Source of the DNA: Agrypnia vestita
Taxonomy: Eukaryota > Arthropoda > Insecta > Trichoptera > Phryganeidae
Length of the DNA: 64,000 nt
Direction of reading: 5' to 3'
Assembly (NCBI GenBank): GCA_016648135.1
Contig: JADDOH010010095.1
Span: 38,122-102,121 of the forward strand
The notes beneath the pieces were generated by a model. The model had not been told where the DNA came from, searched no databases, and was given only the letters and a program-made list of their open reading frames with translations. The translations under genes and the position numbers were made by a program. The first letter of the stretch is position 1, and every line of letters begins with the position of its first letter. Positions 11,290 through 21,650 of this stretch are shown piece by piece.

Positions 11290-11567
11290 CTTCTAGGTAA
11301 AATAGCATTTTTGCGGATGGTTTCATTGAAGATACCTGGGCCGACGTTTCGGTACGACAACACGTGCCATTATTAAGGCATCAAAAGTAACAGTACACCG
11401 TACTTATGTGAGGGGGGTTCATATCCCCACGCTCGTGTCAACGTCGCCAAGATCGACGTTGTAGGTCACATTTTTCACTATACTATTCAACTGAGTACAA
11501 TCGTCATCACCTTTTTATAGTGCAGCGTTTGTCGTAGGATTCTCAGTTTTTTAAAGACTTCTAGGTA
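11290..11567 (-). mobile_element. ~258-bp insertion with 10-bp TSD and CTTAATA...GAAAC core
   Basis: The decamer CTTCTAGGTA occurs at 11290-11299 and 11558-11567 and brackets a 258-bp GC-richer block. On the minus strand the block reads CTTAATAATGGCACG (from 11377), then GTTGTCGTACCGAAACGTCGG (ending near 11341). The GGCACG/CGTACC arms can pair except at one position. This CTGAnnAtGG...CCGAAACGTCGG layout resembles sequences near the ends of Penelope-like elements that carry hammerhead motifs. Here the G of CUGA is U, so activity is unlikely. The short target-site duplication suits Penelope-like integration. Assignment is inference. Confidence 0.5.
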
Positions 11568-11641
11568 GGTACGCTGTCTGTAATTTGGACAAAATTTCAA
11601 GCCGTCCAAAATTTTATTTACTATTTATGAAATGTTACAGC

Positions 11642-11681
11642 AACCACAACAGTTAAAGTATTAACTTTAACTGTTGTGGTT
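11642..11681. repeat. Perfect 18-bp-stem hairpin
   Basis: AACCACAACAGTTAAAGT (11642-11659) and its exact complement (11664-11681) are separated by the loop ATTA. Function is unknown. Confidence 0.9.
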
Positions 11682-11771
11682 AAATTATCCATTAGGATAG
11701 ACATCTAAAGTTAAAAATATCAATCGTGCCTTTTGTGAATCCTCATAATACTGTTTAAAATACAGCACGCC

Positions 11772-11796
11772 ATTCCGTTCTATCGCAGAACGGAAT
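11772..11796. repeat. Perfect 10-bp-stem hairpin
   Basis: ATTCCGTTCT pairs with AGAACGGAAT across the loop ATCGC. It is followed by TAGTCCGTTTTGCGAT, which repeats part of the arm. Function is unknown. Confidence 0.85.
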
Positions 11797-11900
11797 AGTC
11801 CGTTTTGCGATTGTACATATTTTAAAATCAAGTAATTATATTAAAATATCGATTTGTAGGACTATAATGTCGTTTATAATCCCAATTATGATAATTTCAT

Positions 11901-11945
11901 TGTCTGTCTGTCCGTCCGTCCGTCCGTTCTTCCATCTGTCTGTCC
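11901..11945 (+). repeat. (GTCY)n microsatellite
   Basis: Interrupted GTCT and GTCC tetranucleotides lie about 55 bp upstream of family R1 copy 2. The same microsatellite type heads the minisatellite elements at 23.66 and 41.46 kb. This may be the head of a truncated relative. Confidence 0.7.
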
Positions 11946-11999
11946 CCTTTACTTCGTGTAACGTCCGTAATGTCTTACGAATTCATGGTTAAAAAAAAT

Positions 12000-12415
12000 T
12001 AACCCAAAAAACCAAGTTTTTATTATACTCCCTTTCTCATTTACTAGTTGAAACATTTTTTTCGCTTAACCTACGCGTTGAGCTTCGGTCGGGCGACGCT
12101 ACGATTGGGATAATAAAAAATTTCCAAAAATCCAAAATTATACTATAATCAGGTTTCGCGTCCACCAGACGCGTTGAAATATTTTCATACAAGTTAATAA
12201 GTTGTAAGAAAAAACCATTAAAAATTTGAAAAATCCAAAAATTTATTAATTTTTTTAACGAAAATTTGATAGATCTTCTTGATCGTCGACACGAGTCTGC
12301 TTGCAAAGTTTCAGATCGATTGGATCACGGAAAAGGGGTTTAAAATGGATCCAAAGTTTTTTCGTCAGACAAGAAGACAAGCAGACGCCACGAGTTAATA
12401 TAAAGGGAGTAAAAA
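12000..12415 (+). repeat. Dispersed repeat family R1, copy 2 (longest)
   Basis: It has the same landmarks as 5454-5757 and 37945-38263. Compared with those it holds about 110 bp extra: the AAATTATACTATAATCA block occurs after TTCGCTTAACC... and a second GGTTTCGCGTCCACCAGACG follows. That looks like an internal duplication. Terminal TACTCCCTTTCT (12026-12037) and AAAGGGAGTA (near 12402-12411) are inverted. A tRNA-like sequence follows at 12425. Confidence 0.7.
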
Positions 12416-12427
12416 GGAAATTAAACG

Positions 12428-12510
12428 TCCGGAGATGGGGCTTGAACCCCGGGCGAGCGAACTCGACTCGGAAACCTACGGAAGTTGCCACCATCGCATG
12501 TGCGGAACCC
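12428..12510 (-). mobile_element. tRNA-like (SINE head) sequence, minus strand
   Basis: On the minus strand, GGGGTTCAAGCCCC (plus 12437-12450) is a B-box-like T arm. About 45 nt before it is GGTGGCAACTTCCGTAGG, a weak A-box candidate. A full cloverleaf cannot be built, because acceptor pairing is partial, so a tRNA-derived SINE head or tRNA pseudogene is more likely than a working tRNA. Confidence 0.4.
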
Positions 12511-12672
12511 TTCAAAATTAGACTACATATACATATGAACGTTGAAGTTAGCAAATACGCGAACCATTTGTACAAAAAAAAATAAACAGCCCACAATATA
12601 TTTTCTAAAATATTATATTTTCTTTAGGCACACTAAGTGCTTATAAACATTTTCTCCACGATCGTTCGCATA

Positions 12673-12743
12673 TTCTGCTTGGTGTAGTGGCAGGGTATCC
12701 GGCTTCCGACCGGGGGACTCGGGTTCGATTCCTGGTGCCGAAA
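12673..12743 (+). tRNA. tRNA-Gly(UCC)-like sequence, possibly a pseudogene
   Basis: The 71-nt sequence folds as a tRNA. The anticodon arm TCCGG/CCGGG encloses loop CTTCCGA, giving anticodon UCC (Gly, codon GGA). The T arm TCGGG/CCTGG has the standard loop TTCGATT. The D arm region TGGTGTAGTGG matches the eukaryotic tRNA-Gly A box, and GGGTTCGATTCC is a B box. A run of T directly after the discriminator (12744 onward) is a Pol III terminator. The acceptor stem pairs at only five of seven positions (TTCTGCT against TGCCGAA), and the T stem has two wobble pairs. Decoding function is therefore doubtful; it may be a decayed copy or SINE progenitor. Confidence 0.65.
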
Positions 12744-15700
12744 TTTTTTTTCTCACTTTGATGTCAATTTTATTTTTAATATTAATTTTTTAACTATGTA
12801 GTCGCGTTATTTTTACGCGCGTACAATCGCCAGGGTTTAAAATAGTAGGTACCATTAACTGCCGGGGAAAAAATTGTTTAATTATTTTGGTAAAAGTCGT
12901 TATTATTATTTCATGGGTGTCGGCTATAAATAAATAAATATTCTTTAGGAAACGGCATGCAAAAGTACCGTCATTTTTGATGGGTTACAGCTAGTTATAG
13001 TAATATTTTTTAAATCTCCATTCCATCGTGATAAATATTACACGCCCAAGTAGCCGTTAGGGCAAAATGATGTATTTTCGAAAATAAATATTGGTGGTAC
13101 CTTGTACCTACTGGAGCGTGCTCACATTATTAAGAGATTTTTCTGTTGATTAAATAATTATTACTTATGACTCTTATTATACCTCCATCAAATTGAGATT
13201 CAATCTAATCTGACAATACCATCATAACTTTTCGAATTGTATAAATAATAAAATACGTATTTTCAACTTCAAACTTACTAAATTTATATTTCAGCAAAAA
13301 AAAATCATTTTCATTGGAACGGGTATTTGAAAATATATAAATTTAAAAATTAAATACCAACATTATTTTGTAAAAAAAATCTAAAAAGGAGAAAACATAT
13401 ATTTTAACAGCCACAGTACAAAGAACGGTCACAGTGGGTACCTATAAGCGTATGTCAATAAAATCAAAAGCTTGTGTTGCTTTCTTTGTTTTCACGCGAA
13501 GAAAAATGATACATTAAAAGAAAGATTGTTTATAAAACTCCAACTCTTGGTTCCATAATACCTTTGCATCTAAGTACGCCCCTTATATTTCTACTTTTTA
13601 ATTGATGTCAAATTATATCTTGTAATCAACCTTAGCTCAAAACTAAAACGTCCCTTTTAAAATGTCCCTGTAATACAACCCACAACTGCTCAGAAATAGT
13701 TTAACGGATTACCTGTTAAAATGAGGATTGAAAAAATTATGAGGCCTTTAAGAAAAACGTTAAAAAATACCCTCAGATTTAATTAAGTTTTTATTTTATT
13801 ATATATGTAATCTATTATTATTATTATTAATTGTGTATACATTTTATTATGTAATTCTATTGAATATTTCTTTATTAATAGATAATTTTAAATTTAATAT
13901 TATTTATACTGCACACTGTTATTATTTTTGCTTAAAATTTTCCATTATTTTTCTTTTTACTATATTCATTATAATTTTTTTGTTTATTATTAGTTTATTT
14001 TACTGTTATCAATTATGATTATTGATGAATTATGATTATCACATATTATTTACATTTTTTTTATGTTGGTACATAGTATTTACTACTTATTATTTAATAT
14101 ATTTAAAATATAATGATACTCCTCCCCTACTCACGAGTTATATAACTCATGTAGAAGAGAAATACCATTGTAAAAACTGTCACTATCTTTATTGTAAAAA
14201 AAATGTATTTATCTATTAAACAAAAATAATAATAATATAAACCGGCAGATAGTACAATCTCCAATAAAATAATGCGTTAATATTTAAAATATTTTTTTTG
14301 AATAATGTAATGGATTTTATAAAAATAATTAATGATGATTGTATTGTTGTCTGGAATACATCTCGATGCCAAATTTGAGTGAATGGTTATTGGTCGAGAA
14401 GTGCATCAAATATCGATTATATAATTTGCGGCTGACAGACAAGTGAAGCTTAACACATACATAGCGTGTAAAAAAAATCGAATACTAATTAAAATTTATT
14501 AATTTACTTTACTTACTTGCTTTTTTGTTCAGGAATTTATTTAATCTATTACAACTTGTAAGATATTCTTTCTCCGATTTGATAATTATATATAGCTTGA
14601 TTTTTAAATGTGTTGCTTGTTAAATCCATGATTAAATATATTTTAATTCAGGGTCAAAATTCCTCATAAATCAGCGTTATAGAAAAGAAAAGATTCGTTA
14701 TATTAATTGAATAAGTTTGTTTATTGCAATTGTTGAAATATTTAATTTAATTTTATAAGACGACAGAAATTCACTTACTCTTTGTCTCAGATTTTATAAT
14801 TTAGTGAAAAATTATCAACTTAACTTGATTGTGGCTCTCAAAATAAACAAACTTCTAGATTTAAATAAGTTTATCTATTGGAGCACTTTCAATGCAAATT
14901 TCCATTTTATGTTTCGTTATATAATAATATTATGCAAAAACTTTGAGAGAGCATTTTAGTTATCAAGACAATTTTCTTACACGAGATAATTGTCTTTAAT
15001 ATGAACTAATTATGTACATAATAAATCTCTTTTTATGCTACTTCATCTAAGGGATGAGCAAAAGGAGAATAAGTAAGATGGAAATAAAATTAACTGCACA
15101 GTTAAATTTTTGTAGTAGTTATACCTATTATTTTATCAATATTTTCAGACTCGTTAATTTTAATCATAATAATTTAATTAGTAATTAAATTGATATATTT
15201 TTCGCTAAATAAACTCAGTTGTATTTTAAACTCATTTTCAAAACGTAAATCTTTTTAACATTAAAAATTATATATATTTTAGTAGAAATTTTACATAAAT
15301 ACATATAGGCTGTTTTTTCACGCAAGTCATTTTTATTTTGAGCTGGGAAACTATAAAATATCTATTAAATAGTCAAAAATGTGTTTAAAGTGTTCATAAT
15401 GAACAATTTATTAAAATTTGTTTTGCTTTTTTTTTCTTGCAAACATAATTTTTTATAGTGTTTTTCAATGAAATAAAGTCGCATATGAAATTAATATTTA
15501 ATGATTCTAAATACGGGCAAAACCGGTTTGTAAAATTTTATCAATAGTATAAATACTACGTACCTACTTCATATTGTTGCGATTATATATTTATCTCTGT
15601 TGTTTCTTGTTTATAGATATAATGCATGAAACCACATCAAAGCTCATCAACCATTGGTAGATGAGGCTTAATCAACCCTTGTTTTGATAATAATAATTAT

Positions 15701-16502
15701 TGTTACATTTCTGGTTAGATTCTCCATACAAATTATATACAAATATTAGCTCACCGGGCTTCAAGCTGCTACCTTCGACCCCTAACATAGTACGTTTCTC
15801 GGCCCATTTCCCATTTGATTCCCTTTATCCGACGGTTTACGAAACCCTTACACGGATCTACCCTTACATGTGTAATAATGTAATCTGTTCAGCAATCAAA
15901 CAAGAATTATTGTACGAAAGACCATAAAATAATAAGCTTACGATAAAAAAATATTTTATCTTTGTAATTTCATATTAAGGTAATATTTTTTTACTGATTT
16001 TTAGTGATGGTAAATTAGGTGCGTGAAAACATTGAAAAGCGAAAATTATTTTATAATAATATTCAGATTTAATAAAATAATTTTAAAATAATAAAAGAAA
16101 AACCAATTCAATATTACAAATACACAAAGAAACTGTTAATCAATTTAACACAAATATAGTTCAAGATCAAAGTAAACGTAGCAAAAGATCGCATATGAAC
16201 CCTAAATATACCTATATGGAGTAAAAAAAGCTATGTGATACCACTACAGATACCTTGGAATTAAATATTTCAATTATCTACCAGCATCATCATCATCATC
16301 ATTAAAACATGAGAACATCAGAATACAACTTCATGCAAAATTCAAAAGTGCGTAAAATCATTGAACAATTGAGTGATTTGGATTGTGATATTAACCTTAA
16401 AAGGCTTATTTTTAAATATTGTAATATCAACCTAACATACTTATCTTTAAATATTTCTGTACATATTTCTTTACATATACATATATCATGCTTTTAAAAA
16501 AT
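12744..16502. other. Long AT-rich non-coding stretch
   Basis: No gene is visible. ATAAATAAATAAATA at 12925-12942, preceded by a GC-richer GGGTGTCGGC, looks like a LINE 3' tail. ACAGCTAGTTATA near 12987 resembles a Helitron end, but the hairpin is poor. The interval 13780-14350 is extremely AT-rich. A (CATCAT)n run lies at 16284-16301. Confidence 0.55.
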
Positions 16503-16538
16503 AATTTGCTGGTGTCCATTCCAGGACACCAGCAAATT
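16503..16538. repeat. Perfect 15-bp-stem hairpin at SINE breakpoint
   Basis: AATTTGCTGGTGTCC pairs perfectly with GGACACCAGCAAATT across loop ATTCCA. The right arm belongs to SINE family S1 and the left arm replaces its tRNA head. A fold-back or template-switch event probably truncated the SINE here. Confidence 0.85.
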
Positions 16539-16640
16539 AGTCCTATTTTCATAGCACAGACTTTTAGCTTAGTTTAAGAATAGTAAAAATATTGATGCGA
16601 CACGTGTTCTGTGTTCGCATCTCTATATTTTAAAGAAAAA
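16518..16640 (+). mobile_element. SINE family S1, copy 2 (5'-truncated)
   Basis: The body with TTAGTCCTATTTTCATAGCA, CTTTTAGCTTAGTTTAAGAA, TAGTAAAAATATTGATGCGA and GTTCGCATCTCTATATTTTA matches copies at 6767 and 41152. The tRNA-like head is missing. The SINE tail runs directly into a reversed minisatellite array, as copy 3 runs into a forward array. Confidence 0.75.
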
Positions 16641-16649
16641 AATGTGGCC

Positions 16650-17245
16650 TATATATTCCACCGGGTCCTAAAGAAAAATTATTTTGTAAAATTTTAATCA
16701 GAATCAGTCGATTTGTAAAGATTTGCATGGAAAATATATCGTGAGGAGGGGGTGGGGTAAAGGTGAAGGGGGAAATGTCGCCTTTGTTACAAGCCGGGTC
16801 CTAAAGAATAAGTTTCCAAAATTTCCAAAAAAGGGAGAGGGGAAATGTGGTTTAAGAATAAGTATGCATAATTTGGGTCAGCTCGGTCAAATAGTATAGA
16901 TTTGTGTATAAAATAATAAATTGGGGGGAGGGGGAAACATCAACTCTGTCACCCACCAGGTCCTAAAGAATAAGTAGGTACCTATGCAAAATTTGCTGCA
17001 GATCGGTCAAACGGTGAAGATTTTTACAGAAAATATATCAGGCAGAGTAAAAAATAAATAAGCATAAATTGAGTCAGATCGTTCGAGCGGTACGGAATTG
17101 CATGGAAAATATATCGAAGGGTGGGGAGTAAAGGGGGAGAAGGGAAATATCGCCTATGTTACCCTCCGGATCCTAAATAATATGTATGAATTTTGGTCAC
17201 ATCAAAAAAACGGTGTAGATTTGTGTACAGACTTTGATTTTATAG
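16650..17245 (-). repeat. ~110-130-bp minisatellite array M1 (reverse orientation)
   Basis: About six degenerate units are seen. Each in plus-strand order has GGGTCCTAAAGAATAAG, an AAATTTTGnnTCAGATCGGTC segment, AGATTTGnATGGAAAATATA and a G-rich GGGGGAGGGG block with GAAATGTCGCC. They are the reverse complements of the arrays at 23.7 and 41.5 kb. The array ends near GTGTACAGAC at 17226-17235, the remnant of the head that bears (GTCT)n in the other arrays. Confidence 0.75.
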
Positions 17246-18117
17246 GTATAGATTTATAATAAATGTTTTTATGGGTTAATTTTTTAAGCATTTCAAATAA
17301 ATAAATTTTTTTTTTCGATTTTCGATTTCGAAAGTCGATTTTCGCTTTGCGGTGATTCGGCTCATTCCGAACCGACATGTATACATCAGTGAAGTTGTAA
17401 TATACGAAAAAAAATTTTTTAATAATATAAAGCTCCTGCAGCGGAAAAATAACATCTCCATGCCGTTGAGAAAAGAACGGTACCAAGCGGGGCATGGACC
17501 ATTAGGGCCCCTGTCTAACGTGGGTCTCAACGAACCGCATTGGCCACTTTGGCATAGTTACGCTACTGTCTATTACGTATACATGTGTGATGATTATTTA
17601 TTGTAGGCAAAGGAGGTTTATATCGGCCTTGGTTACAGCTCTTGGGACAAGAGCGGTACCATAAAGAGACTGCTTCAGGAATTGGATTAATTCTGATGTC
17701 CGTTTGCTAACGGAATTCATAATGTGATACCAGTTTAAGATTTAATATATTATTTAATCATACTCTGTATACCATTACAATGAAGATTTAGAGATAATCT
17801 CTTCAATGCTTTAGATTTGAATTACAGATGAGAAGGCTTATGGCAGACATAAAAACTTCAATGCGCTCTGGAAATATTCCTCAGATTTATTTTATAATTA
17901 TTGACAATCCACATATTAAAATTGAGAACATTTGTACAATTCAATCACAGATATGAATTTACAATAATTTAACATTATAGAGTTATATATTTTTATAAAT
18001 ATTTAAATGAATCAATTAGATAGATATACAGAAATAAAATATATATCGAAAAATATTTGGTTATCACCGGCATACGAATAACGAATACAGGACTATAATA
18101 CGAATAAAGGACTATAT
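17246..18117. other. Non-coding stretch with a GC-rich patch
   Basis: No recognisable gene is seen. The 17430-17680 patch (GGGGCATGGACC, AGGGCCCCTGTC, GGGACAAGAGCGG) is richer in G+C than its flanks and holds short open frames on both strands. None resembles a known protein. Confidence 0.4.
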
Positions 18118-18200
18118 TCCATTTTTAAATAGCTGTCAACTTAGAAAGTTCCATTTTTAAATAGAAAATTCCATTTTTAAATGGCTGTCAACTTAGAAAG
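18118..18200 (+). repeat. ~32-bp repeat, two full copies and one partial
   Basis: TTCCATTTTTAAAT begins three units at 18118, 18149 and 18169. The first and third continue with GGCTGTCAACTTAGAAAG or AGCTGTCAACTTAGAAAG. A shorter duplication of GAATA(A/C)AGGACTATA lies just upstream. Confidence 0.8.
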
Positions 18201-19352
18201 ATAATTATTTTTCTCTCAGCGATACAATTGAATCGTCTTATTAGTTTGAATATAATGTACTGTATTGTACTGGTATTGCAACTTCATAGTAAAATGTGTT
18301 TTCATTGAAAACAATATTTATTTAATTTTTAATAGCTATAAACCGTCAAAAATGACATACTTTTACTATATATTTTGATCGCGAGTTAAGATTCTAATAA
18401 CAGTACCATCTAGCGTAGCGACGCATCTTGTTGGTATTAATGACGGACATTGTTATGTAGAATATTATGTATTTTGGTAATTTGAGGTATTTACAACATG
18501 CCATGTTTCAATGCTATTTGTAAGATGAACAAAAAAAATATCATAAAATTATTTGTACCACAGAAAATATATTTGCAGTTATTTACAAATAAACATTTTT
18601 ACTTTCGAGTATGCTATTTTGCACCAACTTAATAAAACTTTGGGAAATTCAGTTTAAAAATTCAAAAAAAAAACATTCTCTTGACACAAAATAGACCGAC
18701 CGAAAATTTTAAAGAAAATTCTTGAAGATACTCAGTTTTACACCATTGACGCTGCGCAGATGTGCAGTAGCCGGATATAGAAAAGGGAACTGCTTAATAA
18801 TGGTCGTTACTGAGGTTCCAAGGGGCCACTTCATTACAACAACCCTCTCTTTATAAGCAACCCTTTTAAGGGCAAACCAAATATTACCAAAAGCGTGTTC
18901 GGGCTACCGAAACTGATCGTATTACCAGAAGTTTTATGAAAATAATATTTCATAGAGTGTACTAAAAAAAATATTTCGGCTTAAATCAATTTTTACGTAT
19001 TAAGTTTATTGGTTTAATTTCACAAAATCTATATCTAGGTATCTTCGTTAATTGTTTAGTGAACACTTTTTTTTTTGAGAAATTTTTCTTGAATCAGCAA
19101 TTGGGGAGTCGGTGAGATGCCCGAGGGAGAAGTGATTATATCTAACTCAGCCTCCTAGAGCAAAACTCAACAAAATTTGGATCAGATGATATTCAATATA
19201 AGATACTATATGTTAGGTGATGATGAGACGGCCAAGTATGATATATAGAGTACGCCTATACTTTAAGTAAAGTACCAAACGTATGTAGAAATGAGTTGGT
19301 TAAGGAAATTAGTTTAGATCGTGTAAAGTATAAGATTGGCAAGAGACGAGAC
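18201..19352. other. AT-rich non-coding stretch
   Basis: Nothing gene-like is seen. Confidence 0.5.
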
Positions 19353-19505
19353 AAAACATTTTTTTTCAACACCATCGCAAGCGACAAGGGCTAGTTATGT
19401 AGCGAGGTATGAGAAAATCACATAGATGCGTTGTTACCTCACCAGGAATCAAACCAGGAACCCCCAGGTTGAGGAGCCAGCACCATATTTGATACGTAAT
19501 GTACC
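19353..19505 (-). mobile_element. tRNA-Val-like-headed SINE, minus strand
   Basis: Read on the minus strand, CTCCTCAACCTGGGG forms an anticodon-like arm with loop TCAACCT (AAC, Val). It is followed by GGTTTGATTCC, a B box (plus 19444-19454). The unique body then reaches an A-rich tail (poly-T at plus 19359-19366). Head, B box and tail order is that of a tRNA-derived SINE. Only one copy was recognised in the window. Confidence 0.55.
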
Positions 19506-20379
19506 TAATGTGTTGTAGATGAATTATATATGAAGAATATGAAGAATTCAATCTGACATTCATGGAAATTGTCCCTTTCGAATTGTATTCTAAGTTTTGA
19601 TTTTTAGCTAATTTCGGCAATGGTGTATTTTAATGTATACTTACCGATTACGATTAAGAGCGGAAAATTGTATTAAGTATTATAATATAATAACGTATTA
19701 AAAGAATAAACTACTTACAATAACCCTTAATCTTACAAAACAGCTATCGGATTTTATTAAGTCTTATTTGCCAACAAACATTTCAACCGTGTTGTTAGTT
19801 CAAGTAAACATTATTTTCTCTGCGATAAAAATCAAATTGGTCATATAACTGCCTAAATTAACCTTTGTACGAGTTTTCAAATATACGTTTAACGTATAGA
19901 GGAACCGTTCTTCATTATCCGAATAATCAATAATCCTCGTCATGTATATATATCTATATATATATATATATCAATATATATATAATTAATTTTGAAGGTT
20001 ATTTTCTCACGATAAAAAAAATTTTAGTACCTTGAATTTCGAATCAATGAGTTTCTACTGTATATATTTTAAAATTCTAATGAATAAATTAAAATGAAAA
20101 ACTTTTTTTCTTAACTTACTTATTTATGGAACATGAAACGACAATTTCGATAAAGCTTTTTAAATGTTAAATATATTACGCACACTGATGAGTCTCGAAA
20201 TTCACATAACGAACTGCACAGAGTAATGATATATTTACCGACAAATTCCTGATCTTAAAAAAAATATTATAATTTTGGAAAAAAAATATATTAGCAGAAA
20301 GCAATCGCTTCACGGCCTATGAATACCGCTATGCCGCTACGACCAGAATACTTCAAAATCAATTTTTCAACGTTTAAAA

Positions 20380-20530
20380 TGATTCAGATACAAAATGCAC
20401 CATGACACTTAATTTTACGAAAGAAAGTAGTGTGTCGTATCTTTTTTAATTGGCATGCCTGGGATTTGAAACCGTGCTCCTCAGATCCAATACTTGTATC
20501 AAATTCTGGAAACTTAACCCTCCATGCCAA
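20380..20530 (-). mobile_element. tRNA-like SINE, minus strand
   Basis: On the minus strand, TTGGCAT (from 20530) and ATGCCAA (ending 20450) could close an acceptor-like stem around 81 nt. The enclosed GGTTTCAAATCCC is B-box-like but one base too long for a normal T arm, and no clean anticodon arm forms. An A-rich run and unrelated sequence follow. A degenerate SINE head is the best reading. Confidence 0.45.
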
Positions 20531-21319
20531 TATCAATTCAAGTAGATTTAAATATATACAAGTAACGTTAATATTATTTGCATACGCACAATATTGTAAC
20601 GGTATCTCGCGTTTTTGGCACAAAATTATAAATAAAAATGAAGCGATTAATGTTTGTTAGAAAGAAGATAGAATTAGTAGAATCGAGATTTTTATTAAAT
20701 TGCTATAGTGTCTGAATTGAGGAGGAAAATATAGGATATATCTAATAGAGGGTGAATTAGAATACAGTAAATTTATATTTTTTGATAATTGAATGCGGTG
20801 GCGTTTAATATATTGAAATCCATTTCAGCAATTATGAATAAAACACTATTTTTGATTTTTTTCCAATAGTTTATTTTAGAGTATCAGTCTATACTGACGT
20901 GAAGAAATAAGCGAGTGTTTTGTGTGAATTTATTGAATTCTAAAATTTCTATGATTTAAAATTTACGAAAACTTTATTTAATAAATATAAATTTAATCTA
21001 GATAAAAACAGTATTTTTATCACTATCAATAATATTTTAATATACTAAATATATGATGAAACACTAAATCGTTTTCATACAAAAGTGATTCCAGAAATAA
21101 GAGGGTTGGACCTCTTCCTGATTTAAAATTCGGGATCAAACACCACTTACGAGGCTTATTTATGTCAAGTGAAATAGAAAATATTCTTAAGAGGGCGCAA
21201 ATATCTCATGCGGAAGAATATAAATATCATCCCTTACGTAAGGTTGTTTCTTATGAATTTTTAATCGGGTAACATATTTTATTTCACGAGTGGAACATTG
21301 AAAGGTATTATTTTAATAA
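20531..21319. other. AT-rich non-coding stretch
   Basis: No gene or repeat is recognised. Confidence 0.5.
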
Positions 21320-21650
21320 TAATTCTGCTTACATAATGGATTTACGCTCCTTTGCGTCACAAGGCAAAAAAATTGATACACTCGAAAAGTCTCGGCATGG
21401 CGTTTCCATCTTCTGTCTTGCGCCGCTTCAGTACTTACTGCCCAATGAAGACCTTCATAGAGTAATTGTCGCTGTTTATCCCAACTTAGTCTGGGTGGAT
21501 CCATCTTCCACATTTCCTCCAGATCTGCCACAAGGATACATCATGGTGGTCATTCTTCTGGCTTTCGGAAGACATGTCCAAGCTATTTTAATTGAGATCT
21601 ACCTACATATATTAGTATGGATTCCATACAGAGTAGTTATCTCGATACTT
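21320..21650 (-). pseudogene. Decayed LINE ORF2 C-terminus, minus strand
   Basis: Minus-strand frames read LKxLGHVFRKPEE near 21595-21560, then a stretch with RRSGGNVED-like residues, then EAAQDRRWKRHAETF near 21400. These correspond in order and spacing to the tail of many non-LTR ORF2 proteins: LxWxGHVxRM, a variable Gly/Arg-rich segment, then AQDRxxWRxxxxxA. Frames are interrupted by stops and at least one shift. Reverse-transcriptase motifs are not present. The call rests on motif order only and is less secure than the relics at 3.4, 28, 31 and 45 kb. Confidence 0.5.

Noticed and set aside
12301..12585. Overlapping open frames on both strands in R1 copy 2
   Set aside because: They coincide with a dispersed repeat present in three copies without conserved reading frame.
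12985..12998. Helitron 3' end at ACAGCTAGTTATA
   Set aside because: CTAGT is present but the preceding hairpin is weak; five-base motifs are common by chance.
16650..17245. CRISPR-like array
   Set aside because: Repeats are long (about 120 bp), degenerate and contiguous without unique spacers, and the genome is animal.
20450..20530. Functional tRNA gene on the minus strand
   Set aside because: The acceptor-like ends pair, but the T arm has an extra base and no anticodon arm forms; it fits a SINE head better.
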